A stretch of 64,000 bases of DNA from Medicago truncatula (GCF_003473485.1 NC_053042.1:15396501-15460500); one strand, 5' to 3'; numbered from the stretch's first letter, positions 45,031-56,164 are shown. The notes: generated from the sequence alone by a model not told the origin. A program made the numbers and translations.

Positions 45031-45375
45031 ATGTCTGAGGTTGCACAAATTGAAGGGCGGGTTAGGTACTCCGCGTTTAAAAAGACGGTTAAGGTTATGA
45101 TAACGCCGACGGACTCTCTTGACAATTTGAAGGCACAACTTAACACTTATTTTGAGCATCTTGGTGAAAATCAATATACACGTCACTTGTTTGGTCAAAT
45201 GCCATGCATAGACCTAGGAGAAGATAGAGATGAATACGCATGGAAAACGGCAAGCTATATGCCTTTGCTTATTCGCGACGACGGCGACGTCGGCTTTATG
45301 TTTCGGAATATGGTGGAAGATAATATATTATATATGTATGTTCGTTCCATATGTAATTGCGTTGAATGTAAGTAG
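45031..45375 (+). CDS. Small third MULE protein, possibly a MuDR N-terminal-like domain
   Basis: 114 aa with an ATG start, between the OTU gene and the right terminal repeat on the same strand. The region MPLLIRDDGDVGFMFRNM followed by ILYMYVRSI resembles the N-terminal region of MuDR-type transposases, where a 'deleted-residue, DEDV.xMF, LYV' pattern is common, possibly a PB1/ubiquitin-like fold. This is a weak, memory-based match. It has no signal peptide or membrane segment. It ends with a cysteine pair (CNCVEC). It could help bind DNA or assemble the transposase, but nothing in the sequence proves this. Confidence 0.6.
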   Translation: MSEVAQIEGRVRYSAFKKTVKVMITPTDSLDNLKAQLNTYFEHLGENQYTRHLFGQMPCIDLGEDRDEYAWKTASYMPLLIRDDGDVGFMFRNMVEDNILYMYVRSICNCVECK

Positions 45376-45662
45376 GGATTTAATTTAATGATGTGTAATG
45401 AGTAGTTTAATTATGGACACTTTGTAATGTTTTGATGAATTTCAAACGTTTGTTTAATTTTAACCAAATGTCGGTTTAATTTAATTATGAACAATTGTAA
45501 AAGATATTGTACTTATCTTCATTATGTCCGAGTTTCAATCTTGTATGAATTATTTTGCCTTTGGAAATGCTCTGGTTTAATTACAGGTAAAAACTGGCCG
45601 AAAAAATGGCTTGGAAATGTTTAGAATTATGCAGAACTCACTGTCTGCATAATCAGATTTCG

Positions 45663-45742
45663 CCGGCAGTTAACTACCGAGGTTTTCCTCGGCAGTTAAC
45701 TGCCGCCGGTTTACTAAATACTTCGGTAGCAAACTGCCGAAG
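45663..45742. repeat. Right palindrome array of the MULE
   Basis: Three copies of the palindrome found at the left end: 45663-45682, 45687-45709 and the terminal-repeat copy 45721-45742 (CTTCGGTAGC and its near-inverse). Confidence 0.85.
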
Positions 45743-45845
45743 GGCATTTTCGTATTTTACTCGTGTGACACAACCAAACAACATGTGGGAAGAGCAATTC
45801 TCATTGTTTGATTCACCAAAGAGTTTCTTGTTGACTTGTAGTTAA

Positions 45846-45965
45846 AATCTTAAAAAACCGTTGGATCATAGGTCAGTTGGTAGAACAATGCATTATTATA
45901 TGCAAGGGTCGGGGTTTAAACTCTGGACACCCCACTTATTCACCTTATAAGTTGAATCTTAAAAA
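45846..45965 (+). mobile_element. tRNA-derived SINE-like sequence
   Basis: A-box-like GGTCAGTTGGTAGAACA and B-box-like GGGGTTTAAACTC lie about 35 bp apart, followed by AT-rich sequence. It lies just outside the MULE. The limits are approximate. Confidence 0.5.
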
Positions 45966-47650
45966 ACTATTTTACATTTACTATTATAAGTAATAACAAA
46001 TGTTTTTTTTATCAAAAAAAACATATAAGGTACATGTTTTATATAATTTTTTTTATCAGAAAAAAAAATGTTTTTCTTATTAAGTAGTCTCGTGACCAAA
46101 TATTCATCGTATAAAGTAAATGTGTGAGATATTTAAGATTCGAACATTGATCCCTGCGTATCAGATGCAATGTCTCTACTAATTGAATTATTTTCAACAA
46201 AGACAAGTAATAACAAATTTTAATAAGAAACTTGAAAAGGGATCACTTCCAAAACACAATGATTAAAAAAAAGACAAAAATAAAAAAGATTTCTTTCAAC
46301 TTGCCAAAGGTTCTAAGTATGACTCCGGTCTTAGAAATACCATAATTTTAAATCTTTTGAGAAAGAGTTTTGTCATTCATCGTGTTACATGATTCAAACA
46401 AAACAAAAATTAATAACAATCTCTGAATTTTTTTGTAAAAACAAAAATGAAAAAAATCTTAATTTTTAGAATGTTTGCCTTTTTTTAAATAATATTTTGT
46501 TTCTAGGGAATAAAGTAATTTACTTATTACATTTTTTTATGACTCAAAATTATTTTCAAATAAACCCTTAACACGAGATAATAGAAAAATTAAGTTAAAA
46601 ATACATATAAAGATAGATCTCAAAGAGAGGACATAAAAATGCTGATGCCTCTTCAATGGTTTCTAAAATTTTGATCTACTTGAATGTCCACAACACCTTG
46701 TCAATTTCAACTTTTAGGAAGAAATTAATTTTTTTTTTTATGTGTACATTATAGGTAATGTGGTTTCAACCTCGAACTTCATGCACACTGCTCAAACCCC
46801 TCATAACTAAATAAATCATAGTTGTTTAAAAAAGGATTGATAGATAGGGCTAAAGAATAGAGTTCTTGTCATTGTAGGTATCACAAGGCAAAAGATTGAT
46901 TTAGGGTACAGAGTTCGGACATAAATTTACAGGTTGAGTGATTTTGAGTGATTTAAAATTGATTCTTTTAGACGATTGATTTTGGTGCTTAAAAACTCGA
47001 CATCGTAAATATATAATGAAACCTTGAAATTTTCTTCCTTTCGGTGGTAGATGATGTCGGTTTGACTAAGATGAATTTAATATGATGAAATGAATTAGAG
47101 ATCAGATGACTGCTTCACTACACTTCGTGATAGGTGGTGACATCTCCAAGAACCCGTTTTGTGCCCTAGATGATGTGAACTTGATGGTACTTTTTCTGGA
47201 TCGGTCAAAGGCTTATGCTCTACTATAAAATCAAGGCTAGTAAACAACATCAGCCCAATATCCTTAAAATAAAAGATAAAGTGCGTTTGGCAATTTAGTA
47301 TGTTTGCAGCAGAGGAAGAGTTTAGGAGTTAACTTGGTTTTGATTGTAGAATGTTATCGGCAGTTAAGATTCTTTAAATCTCATCTATTCATTTGTTGAA
47401 ATTAATTAATGGTCAAGCATTATTTAGTTTTTAGCTCCATCTATCTAAGTGATGAGTTCGTGATGTTTTACTACCTACCAGCTATCAAGTTGCAACTATT
47501 GATCACATGGGTTTGTACGTGTAGAGTCTTACTCTCTCAGAGGTTTGAGTTCATTGACCTCCACCTGTCAGTTGCAATCTTACACCGGAGTTTCTACACG
47601 GTTCAGTATTTAGGGTCGATAATTGTAATAAATAAATGTGATCGGATACA
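45966..47650. other. AT-rich intergenic sequence
   Basis: No gene is supported. A SINE-like remnant on - may lie near 46138-46200 (TTCGAA-type B box read in reverse). Short frames such as 47409-47654 show no domain. Confidence 0.4.
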
Positions 47651-47659
47651 TTAATTATT

Positions 47660-49104
47660 GGGTTAATTATGTTTTAGGTCCCTATAAATAGGCGCGTTTT
47701 CAACATTAGTCCCTACTTAAATTTTATTAAATATTTGGTCCCCGACGTTTTTTTCCGTTAGCAAAATAGCTCCTCGCTGTTAATTGTTACTGATTGAGCA
47801 AACAGAAGCACATGTGGATGCCACATCTGACTTTTTTTTGTTGGGTTAAATATGTTTTTAGTCCCTATAAAATTGAGGCATTTTCAGTTTAGTTCTTACT
47901 TAATTTTAATAGTTGTTTTTGTCCTTACAAAATGCACTCAATATTAGTTTCTGCTCAATTCAAATTTGTTTAATTTATTCTTAAACTCTTAAGTTTTTTA
48001 ACAATTTTTTGTAGACGTGTTAAGAACATTACTAAAAGTTCCGCCGCAAAATTTGATTTATATGTCCATATTTTATTACTTTTATCTTTAACTTTTATTG
48101 TTTTCAAAAATTTATATTTAATTCGTTTCATGTTAAAACATTCTAAATTTTATTGATTGAGCCTTTCATAGTGTTCTAAACTTGTCTCAAAAAATTTGTT
48201 CAAAAATTTAAGGATAATTAAACAAACTTTGTTTTAGTAGGGACTAAAATTAGAAGTAATTTTTTTTTTGTGGGGACTAAAATTAGAAGTAATTTTTTTT
48301 TTGTAGGGACTAAAAAAACCTACTAAAACTAATTATGATAGTATTTTCATCATGAAAAGATATTTTTGACTAGTAATTATTCCAACAAAAAAAACTATCA
48401 ATTCGGCAACAAAACCACTCATACCCGACAATGCAAAAGAAATCATCAATATGATAGTGAAAATCGTGAATATTTTTGGCATTGGGATAGTCATTCCGCC
48501 CATTTCGTCAAGATAAAGAAGACGTAGTCTATCATAACAAAAGATGTTGACCAAAAGATGTTGAAGCGGCATAGATTATTTGAGTAGAACCCAATATCAT
48601 TAACCAAGGGCAAAATATTGAATGAGCGTGGAAAAATAATTCCATATTAATTCGAACCAACTCATATGCTCCCATTTCATGCAAAACTAGTGGCAGTATA
48701 CAAGATGCCTACAGATCAACCAAAGAGTAATGCTTAACACATCTACAAAAAATTGTTAAAAAACTTAAGAGTTTAAGCATAAATTAAATAAATTTGAATT
48801 GAGCAAGGACTAATACTGAGTGCATAGTATTTTTGTAAGAACTAGAACAATTATTAAAATTAAATAAGGACTAAACTTAAAATGCCTCAATTTTATAGAG
48901 ATTAAAAACATATTTAACCCAACAAAAAAAGTCAGATGTGGCATCCACGTGTGCTTCACCGTTTGCTGAGTCAGCAACAATTAACAGCGATGACCTCTTT
49001 CGCTAACGGAAAAAAACATTGGGGACCAAAAATTTAATAAAATTTTAGTAGGTACTAATGTTGGAAACACACCTATTTATAGGGACTTAAAACATAATTA
49101 ACCT
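47660..49104. mobile_element. Large foldback MULE carrying plastid DNA
   Basis: Inverted arms of about 360 bp (47660-48025 and 48740-49104), with ends GGGTTAATTATGTTTTAGG and, reversed, AGGTTAATTATGTTTTAAG. Exact 9 bp duplications TTAATTATT lie at 47651-47659 and 49105-49113. The unique core includes a diverged chloroplast ndhD fragment next to the right arm. Arms contain GTCCCTATAAA-type repeats common in legume foldback elements. No transposase is present. Confidence 0.85.
48339..48735 (-). pseudogene. ndhD: Plastid-derived ndhD fragment (NUPT)
   Basis: Read on -, the sequence encodes [13 protein letters not shown], then [21 protein letters not shown], then after a gap [34 protein letters not shown] and GIITSQKY. 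These are characteristic of chloroplast NdhD (NADH dehydrogenase-like subunit 4), in the correct order. About 60 residues between AASTS and YDRLRL are missing, and there are in-frame stops and substitutions. It is a dead nuclear copy of plastid DNA. The identification is from memory of a very conserved protein; a mitochondrial copy as the direct source cannot be excluded. Confidence 0.85.
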
Positions 49105-49292
49105 TTAATTATTCAATGAATGTAAAAAGTTGTTTTTGCTTATAAATATGATGGGATGGAGTGTTTGAATTACGATTGAGAGATGTACTCAAAATTAGTG
49201 TGTATCATTGTCTCCAATAAAATTACCTCAAATAGAGAGAAAAATTATTATAACAAAATTAATGGTTACTCGACTTTTAAAAATTGGGAATA

Positions 49293-49412
49293 CTTCATTC
49301 GTTTTCTAATTATAAGTAAAATTGACTTTTTAGGTTCATTTATAAACCACATATATCATTAATTGAATGAATCTAAAAAGACAATTTTATTTATAATTAG
49401 AAACGGGTGGAG
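49293..49412. mobile_element. Stowaway-like MITE
   Basis: A 120 bp foldback flanked by TA (49291 and 49413), with ends CTTCATTCGTTTTC and GAAACGGGTGGAG and the same ATTATAAGTAAAATTGAC arm as the copy at 15022. Confidence 0.75.
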
Positions 49413-49617
49413 TATGTTTCTAGGTTGCAAGGAGCAAATGACTATAAATTTCTGTACGTTGAATTTCAGTTTTATTTTAGGAAAAGTACGTTGAATTTAA
49501 GTTGAAATGAAGATTTAGTTGAAGAAAGACTAACCGAAGAGCAACAATTTTTTAGAGTTAAGAGTGATAGATATTAAGGACGCACGAATTGCATTGGGCA
49601 CATATAGAGAAGAAGAG

Positions 49618-50494
49618 TAGGGGTATGCAAAAATGTGGTTAACTGAACTATATCATTAAACTGAATCATAAAAAAACTAAATCATATTAGATGGTTCATA
49701 AACTGAAGCACAAATTCAAACCAATTCAGTTAAGCAAATTTAATTTATAAAAAAACCGGTTTTAACTTGCTTTAAACTCTCTATAATTTTCCTTTACAAA
49801 TATTTAACCAAAATTTACTTTAAGAAAAATTACAAATTTATAAACAACATATTTATATATGTAAAAATAAATAATGTTAACATAAATCATATTGGTGTAA
49901 GGGTAAATTTATGTGGCATAAACATAAAGGTAAAGGTCATTGGTTCAACTCTTAACTTATATAATTTTTTATTTAAAAGATAATTTAAATTTAAATTAAT
50001 TATCAAGTGTCAGCCACCATCCCACCCTACCGGCGCCGCTACCAGCCACCGTGACATCGCCGGAGGTCGCCGCAAGTTCATCGGAGAACCACAACGAAAG
50101 TCAGCGGAGGTCCGTTGTTGCCACCGTGGTGGTCGCCGGAGCTCCGTCGCGAACCACCACATGTTGTCACTCTTTTTTTTTTTATGGTGTTCGGGGTGCG
50201 AACCCCATACTTTGCATATATTATGCATTTAATTAAAAATTAATATTAAAATTTGAAGAAAAAAAAGTGCACAAAAAAATGATATGTAAAAAATCTCTCA
50301 ATTAAAAAACTCAAAAAAGCTTGCTTTAATAAAAAAATGCGGTTCAAAAATATTAAATCGGTTTCGAACCAGTTTTTAAACCGAACTAAATTGTTTTTGA
50401 AAATAAACCAATTTTTTTAAGTGGTTTTAAAAACTGAGCTGAACCATTAATGTGGTTCAGTTCCAATTCAGTTTATGCACCATGAACACCCCTA
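49618..50494. mobile_element. hAT-like element with a GC-rich core
   Basis: The termini are TAGGGGTATGCA on the left and TAGGGGTGTTCA reverse-complemented on the right, with further inverted similarity rich in GGTTCAGTT-like sequence. I see no clear 8 bp duplication. The core at about 50008-50205 is strikingly GC-rich (CGCCGGAGGTCGCCG-like) compared with its surroundings, and a SINE-like B box (GGTGCGAACCCC) lies at about 50195. No function is assigned. Confidence 0.6.
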
Positions 50495-51520
50495 CATAAA
50501 AGACCCATAATATTGCTCATTGTCTCATATTGCATTCTTAAAGTTTATACTGATACCTACAACAAGCACTTCAAGACTAAAAACGATATAAAATATCCAT
50601 AAATATGATAGGTTTTGCTTAATTATATAAGAGTCATGAGTGCTTCTAATAAGATTGTCGTGTAAGTTTTCCTTAGTAATTTTAATTTCTATCTAAGGAG
50701 TTTCATGTTTCAACATTATCTTATCTGGATAGACCGAAGAGGTTGGCCAAGTTGGAGCACCATCATATTGCTATCGAGAATGAAGGTGGTATCTGCAAGC
50801 ACTCTAATGCTCAGGTTACTGGATGATCAAAGAGTAAAAGGTTTTAGAGAGTATATAGATTGCGTAACTTGTCTTATATATATAGTGGAAGGAGGTATTT
50901 ATACAGGGTAAACGTGGGTTGTGAGGCCACGATGGATTGACCCAAACATTATCAAACATCATTTTATAATATGATTATAAAGAACAATTAAATATGATAT
51001 TAATTATCTAAAGAAATATGAGTAATTTTGACAAGATTTGTCACTCCTATAAAGCAAATTGATGTAATGTGCCTCTACATCAAGATATGAAATGCATGAC
51101 CATATTAATATTTTTTTTTTACTGCCAAATTGAAATTGACAGAGACTCCACGTACGATAAAATTTAGTTCGAATGAGGTTAAGTCGAATCACCTTTTCTC
51201 GTAAAATTGATTGATGACAACATGAACGAGACATTCATGGATTCTACTCATTATTTTCTGTTAAATAAAGGCATAAAGACATGCAAATTTAAAACTGAAC
51301 ATAAACAAATTAAAATTATTTGTTCCTAACAAACAATTAGATACCTAATCTAATCTAATACCTTAAAAGAAGAAACTTACAAAGTCTCGCTACAAGACAA
51401 TACAATCTTTTTTGAAGGAAGAAAAAGACGATATAATCTTGCAAAGTACTTTTGTATATGTAATATTTTCTTCTTCTTCAAAATATGACTTGATAAAAAT
51501 AATAGGTCAAATACCTTCCT
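50495..51520. other. AT-rich intergenic sequence
   Basis: No supported gene. Frames at 50705-50911 and 51004-51234 have no recognisable domain. Confidence 0.4.
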
Positions 51521-51521
51521 G

Positions 51522-51655
51522 GGTCTTTTAAGTTTTACGTTTGTTTTAGATAGGTCGTTTAAGTTTCAAGTTTGTTTCGGATATGTTCTTTAAGTTTCTA
51601 AGATTTTAGATAGGTCCTTTAGGTTTCGAGTTTGTTTTAGATATGTCCTTTAATT
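51522..51655. repeat. Imperfect tandem repeat, about 31 bp unit
   Basis: Four diverged copies of a unit like GGTCCTTTAGGTTTCGAG followed by TTTGTTTTAGATA, the last one ending in TGTCCTTTAA. Confidence 0.75.
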
Positions 51656-51969
51656 TTCATTTTTTTCATTTTTGTTTCTTTCTAAAAATAATTCTCACTT
51701 TAAAACATCAATACAACATTTTTTTTCTTCCATTAATATACTCTTACTTATTGATTTTTACTTCACTTAACTACTCCATAACTATAATTAATAAAAATGT
51801 TTTAATATATGATACTAATTTTACTATTAAAATCAACTTAATTAATTAATGACTACTTTAAGAACCACGCACAATTCATATCCATCAATTATAACAAGAC
51901 GAGGAGTAATATTTAAAGGAAAATGTTATCGAGTGTTCCGAGACACTCTTTAAAGATCATAAGTAGTGC

Positions 51970-52116
51970 TTCCTCCGATCACTATTATAAGCAAAAAACT
52001 ACTTTTTAGATTCATTGAATGAGTGATGTATGTGGTCATTAATATAGACCACATACATAATTTATTTAATGAACCTAATAAGTAGTTGTTTGCTTATAAT
52101 ACTGACCGGAGAAAGT
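51970..52116. mobile_element. Stowaway-like MITE
   Basis: A foldback with ends CTTCCTCCGATCACTATTAT and, reversed, CTTTCTCCGGTCAGTATTAT, and the GCTTATAAT/ATTATAAGC arm of the family. A TA follows the right end. Confidence 0.7.
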
Positions 52117-52733
52117 AAGTATTTATAAAAAATAAAAAATAAAAAATGTATAATCCATGCATTGAAAATCGAAACATTTATCTTTAAAAACTTTTGAACA
52201 AGAATCCTAAACCCACAAAGAGAAAATTGATGTCTAATGGTGCAATGTAGGTCTAGTCCCTGTCGGTTGTAGTCTTACAGATTGGAAATGGAAGGAGCCT
52301 TGTAATGTGTCTCCTATGTGGGGGGATGGCCCCCCATAGAAATCTCCTAGCCTTGGTCAAGCAATGAGACCGAGTAGTCAATTAATGTGAAAGTTGCCAG
52401 TTGCCACAAATGAAAATAAAAAGTTTCAAACATAACAATTAAGAGTCGTTGTCTAGTTAAAAATTTCTTTGAAACGAAAATTCGTCTTCTAGATTGCACA
52501 CCTTTGTTGAAAGTGTGTCTTAGTGACATAGTTACCATCTCATATAGGAAATATCCCTTCTTCATCGTACAAATTCACAAATTTTGTTCTTTTTTTTAAT
52601 TCTCCGCTTCGCACATGAATTTGTTCTGATAATTTAGAGTTCGACCGAAAAGTAAATAAAATTTGAGTAAAAATTATTCCATTTAAGATTTGGATTGAAA
52701 TCTTTTAAACGATTTATTTATAATTTTTTTTTT
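52117..52733. other. Intergenic sequence
   Basis: No gene is supported. 52240-52400 is less AT-rich, but I cannot identify it. Confidence 0.4.
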
Positions 52734-53080
52734 GCTAAAATATGGTTTTGGTCCCTGCAAATATGACTCGTTTTGGTTTTAGTCCTTGTAATTTTTTATT
52801 GTTGTTGTCGGTCCCTACAAATATGCCTCATTTTGGTTTTGGTCCTTGGTCTCACTTTTATGATGATTTGCACACGTAACACATAATGACTGAACCCGTT
52901 TATTAGAAAAATAGTCCCTGCAAAATCTTTTGATTTTTAAAAAGGTCCTTGCAAAATATTTTACTTTTGAAAATAGTCCTTAAAACAAAATATTTTGCCG
53001 GGACCAAAAACAACAATTTTTTTTACATGAACTAAAACCAAAACGAGACATATTTGCAGGGATCAAAACAATATTTTAGC
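52734..53080. mobile_element. Foldback MITE, GCTAAAATAT family
   Basis: The ends are GCTAAAATATGGTTTTGGTC and, reversed, GCTAAAATATTGTTTTGATC. Internal TTTTGGTCCCTGCAAATATG motifs are inverted on the other arm. It is flanked by T runs, so a target duplication cannot be judged. It resembles the MULE-type foldbacks at 738 and 55761. Confidence 0.65.
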
Positions 53081-53703
53081 CTTTTTTTTCTTTCTAAAGA
53101 TCTCCTTTATAAATATCCTTTGATAGATCTTGATAAATACATCATATGGTTTATAGGAAGAAAATTGCTAGAAAAACTCTTTTTCTAACGCACTCTCTAA
53201 CACCACCTATCTCTTCTTTCATTTTATCTAAATAGTAGTGTTGTATCTCTTAACATGAAATAAAAGCTATAACAAAAGTTGAAAGAAGGATTAAATTTGG
53301 TTACTACAAAAGTATGATCTTGTGGACATGTGATTGATATCCCAATTCACAATAATAATACACAATTAGAGATATTCGAGAACATTGTTCAACATGATCA
53401 ATTAACAAGATCTTACTATCAAGGTAGTATAATTCATGCTATGCAACAATTAATGAACATTTTGTTCCACTGAACTGATTAAATGGTATAATAAAAACCG
53501 TGCATTATTTAATCATAGTGGGATAAGAATTTTAATTCACTTCTCTAATTTAACATGTTCTATACTGATCGTTTAGACAGATTAATTACATAGTGGGTGT
53601 ATCGAGTTGACCTTTTGCAACATCTACAGGCATTTAAGGGGTGATAAAGTACATCTTGCAATATGCTTCTATTTTAGGACAAAAAAATCTTAGGAGGAAA
53701 TAA

Positions 53704-53919
53704 TTTCTTTTTTTTGAAAACTCGGTATCCGATCCAAGAATCGACTAATTCGAGGGGACCAATCTCACCGCCCACTTGCGGGGACCCCGTTTAAAGCCAG
53801 AGCAAGCTCTGTATGGACTTAGCCCACCGAAATTGGCACCAGAGAGAATCGAACCTGAGACCTCTGGAGGAGCAAACTCCAAGATTCCAAGCCAACCACT
53901 AGGCCAACCCCAAATGGGT
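53704..53919 (-). mobile_element. tRNA-derived SINE with 14 bp target duplication
   Basis: Read on -, it has A box TGGCCTAGTGGTTGG and B box GGTTCGATTCT in correct spacing, a body with GGTGCCAATTTCGGTGGG, and an A-rich tail. Perfect flanks TTAGGAGGAAATAA lie at 53690-53703 and 53920-53933, as LINE-driven insertion makes. A shorter relative lies at 59278. Confidence 0.85.
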
Positions 53920-53959
53920 TTAGGAGGAAATAAATTAATCTACAAATTATATTGAAAAA

Positions 53960-54118
53960 TGATATTTGTACAACCATTTTATTACAAAATTTTTGACAAC
54001 TTTCTCTCTCATACTCACATTATATTTTTATTCTCTCTCTATTGTTTTGGACAAATGAGAAGAGAGAAAATGAAAATTGTCATCAAAATTGTCCCAAATG
54101 ATTGTACATGTATCACTG
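53960..54118. mobile_element. MITE, GATATTTG-CAACC family, copy 2
   Basis: The left end GATATTTGTACAACCATTTT mirrors the right end ATGATTGTACATGTATCAC. The body has TTGACAACTTTCTCTCTCAT and its inverse. It shares this structure with copies at 16799, 56165 and 62033. Confidence 0.7.
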
Positions 54119-55267
54119 CTCATTACATTAGGATCACAAGTATGTTCATCTTCTATAAGGCCAGGACACAAATATCCAACACCACACATTGGCATTGGTA
54201 ATAAATTGGAAAAAAAGTGAAAGTAAATAAATAAATGGAATCAAATATGTTAGTTTTATTTGTTGGGTCATGAGGGGAGATCGCCCACACAAAGGTCAGA
54301 ACAGCCACACAAATGAGAGAGAGGTTATACTCTTACCCAAAATTCAGGGCCGGCCTAACATGTCAAGAGATCTAAAGCAAAATTTGTTGAACACAAGATT
54401 TAAACTTATGATCAAAAAAATTTGAGACTTTAAAATTGACCAACTAAATTAGATAAATATTTCGATCTATAACACCAGACGCGCATTCAATCTAGTTAGA
54501 TGTAAGTGTTGCATGACTACCTATCAATTATTTTAAAGTTTATCTTTGATTATACTCAATTCTTTTTTTCTTCCAAATATTTTTATTGTAGTCATAGTCT
54601 TTGAATGTGTGATCCAATGCCATAATGTAGTGACTGACTAACTGTATTAGCGATTTGATAGTTGCTTTGTTGGGTAAACATCAATTTCAATTCTTAAGCA
54701 ATGATGCAATTATGCTGGTCTTTGCTAGGCAAAAATCAATTTTAATCTTTAAGCAATCGTGCAAAATATGGTTGGCCTTTCTCTTTTCATACACTGCACT
54801 TGATCTGCTCAACTTCCAAAGCAGCCAAAAGAAGAAAAATAATAAAATATAAATGTTGCCTAATTCAAAATATCATATTGTAACAATGGAATCCTTTTTC
54901 TTCTTATTCTTGTTCCCATTTACATTTTTTTTATCAACCAAACTCTCAAGCCAATCAATTAAAATCATACGAATAATTGTATTATTAGTCCTTGGAGAAA
55001 ATTTAATAATCTATTTAGTCAATGAAAACTCCAAAATAATGTCGTATTTTTTCTTGAGAGGAAAATAATGTCGTATTTGTTTAGCAACAAAATAATACCG
55101 TATTAGTTCAACAAAAGATTTGTAATTAAATTGGTCTGTTGAATGTTGGAGTGTTAATACGGACCTAGCTCATAGATTAAGAAAATAGCTCTTTGGCCAT
55201 TTTGGATTGCTTACCAAGTACATCAAACTTCGAAAAAATATTTTCAACAGTTAATTTCCTTCTGTTG

Positions 55268-55527
55268 TTGAACAGCAGTTAGGAACTGCTCACTTATTAA
55301 CTAGATTAAACGATTAACCGATCTTAAAGGATCTACCTCATGTTTGTATTGGACTGACAAAAACACGATACTTTGTTAAATCGGTTAAATGTTTAACCGT
55401 TCTAAAAGGTCTACCTCGTCGTTGGTCATACTCGTGAGCCCTAATTGTTTACAAACATGAGGTAGAACTTTTTTGGTCAATTAATCAATAAACCGATTTA
55501 AAAAATGAACGGCTCTTAACAACTGTT
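55268..55527. repeat. Imperfect inverted repeat (possible MITE)
   Basis: TCTACCTCATGTTTGTA at 55331 is exactly inverted at 55451. Around it, CAGTTAGGAACTGCTC and GAACGGCTCTTAACAACTG are roughly inverted. A third partial arm lies in the middle. No clear target duplication. Confidence 0.5.
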
Positions 55528-55760
55528 TCGTGTCAATGTAGGTATTTTTGGAAGTTGAGGTGGTTGTGAAGAATATTAGGCATTTGATGAATAGCATTTT
55601 CATAGATTAATATGTTTAGTCCAATATTTTTTTTTGAAGGAAATGTTTAGTCCAATATAAAATATGTGTTGAACTAACAATATGAAACTCTGTTTTAACC
55701 TAGTTCAATTTTATTTTATAAAATGATGTATAATAAATATAGAATACATAATATGTTAAA

Positions 55761-56094
55761 GACTTAATTGCAGTTTTGATCTCCATATTTTCATCATTTT
55801 GTAGAATTGATCCTCCTATTTTAAAATTTGACAGTTTTGGTCCATTCATCATATTTTGAACTTTAAAAATGTGATGGGATAAATTTTAAATGTCGTTGAA
55901 TATGATCTGAAGATGTAAAATGATCAACATCGATGAAATTGTAACAAAATTTCCTTAAAAACTTCATTTAAAACATATCATATCACAATATTCTAGACAA
56001 ATATTTGACAGAGAGACCAAAATTGTCAATTCTAAAATAGGGAGACCAATTTTGCAAAATGATAAAAATAGGGGGATCAAACTACAATTAAGCC
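55761..56094. mobile_element. Short MULE-type foldback MITE with 9 bp duplication
   Basis: 334 bp with ends GACTTAATTGCAGTTTTGATC-like on the left and, reversed, GGCTTAATTGTAGTTTGATC. Exact 9 bp flanks TATGTTAAA lie at 55752-55760 and 56095-56103. No coding content. Confidence 0.85.
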
Positions 56095-56164
56095 TATGTT
56101 AAATGTCTTCAAAAAGCTAAGAAGTATCTTTTTAGTGTAGTTTGATCACATTCTCAAATGAGAA

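Larger units (their letters stand above)
41243..45802 (+). mobile_element. Autonomous-type MULE with transposase, OTU protease and a third ORF
   Basis: This 4560 bp element has 82-83 bp terminal inverted repeats. The left end is GAGAATTGTTCTTCTCAC and the reverse-complemented right end is GAGAATTGCTCTTCCCAC; both contain TGTGnCACACGnGTAAA and run into a GGCAGTT palindrome. Flanks are ATTGTCTGA (41234-41242) and ATTGTTTGA (45803-45811), a 9 bp duplication with one mismatch. It encodes a FAR1/MULE transposase, an OTU cysteine protease and a 114-residue protein, all on +. A (TA)n tract lies at about 44847-44884. It is inserted in the 5' flank of PPR3. Confidence 0.93.
53934..55751. other. Intergenic sequence with MITEs
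   Basis: No gene is supported. It holds the MITE at 53960-54118 and the imperfect inverted repeat at 55268-55527, listed separately. The rest is AT-rich and unassigned. Confidence 0.45.

Noticed and set aside
48333..48572. A novel membrane-protein gene
   Set aside because: The frame is part of an ndhD-like plastid fragment inside a transposon, with gaps and stops around it.
50010..50236. Short genes in the GC-rich core
   Set aside because: Frames are open on both strands because of composition; there is no domain, and they lie within a hAT-like element.
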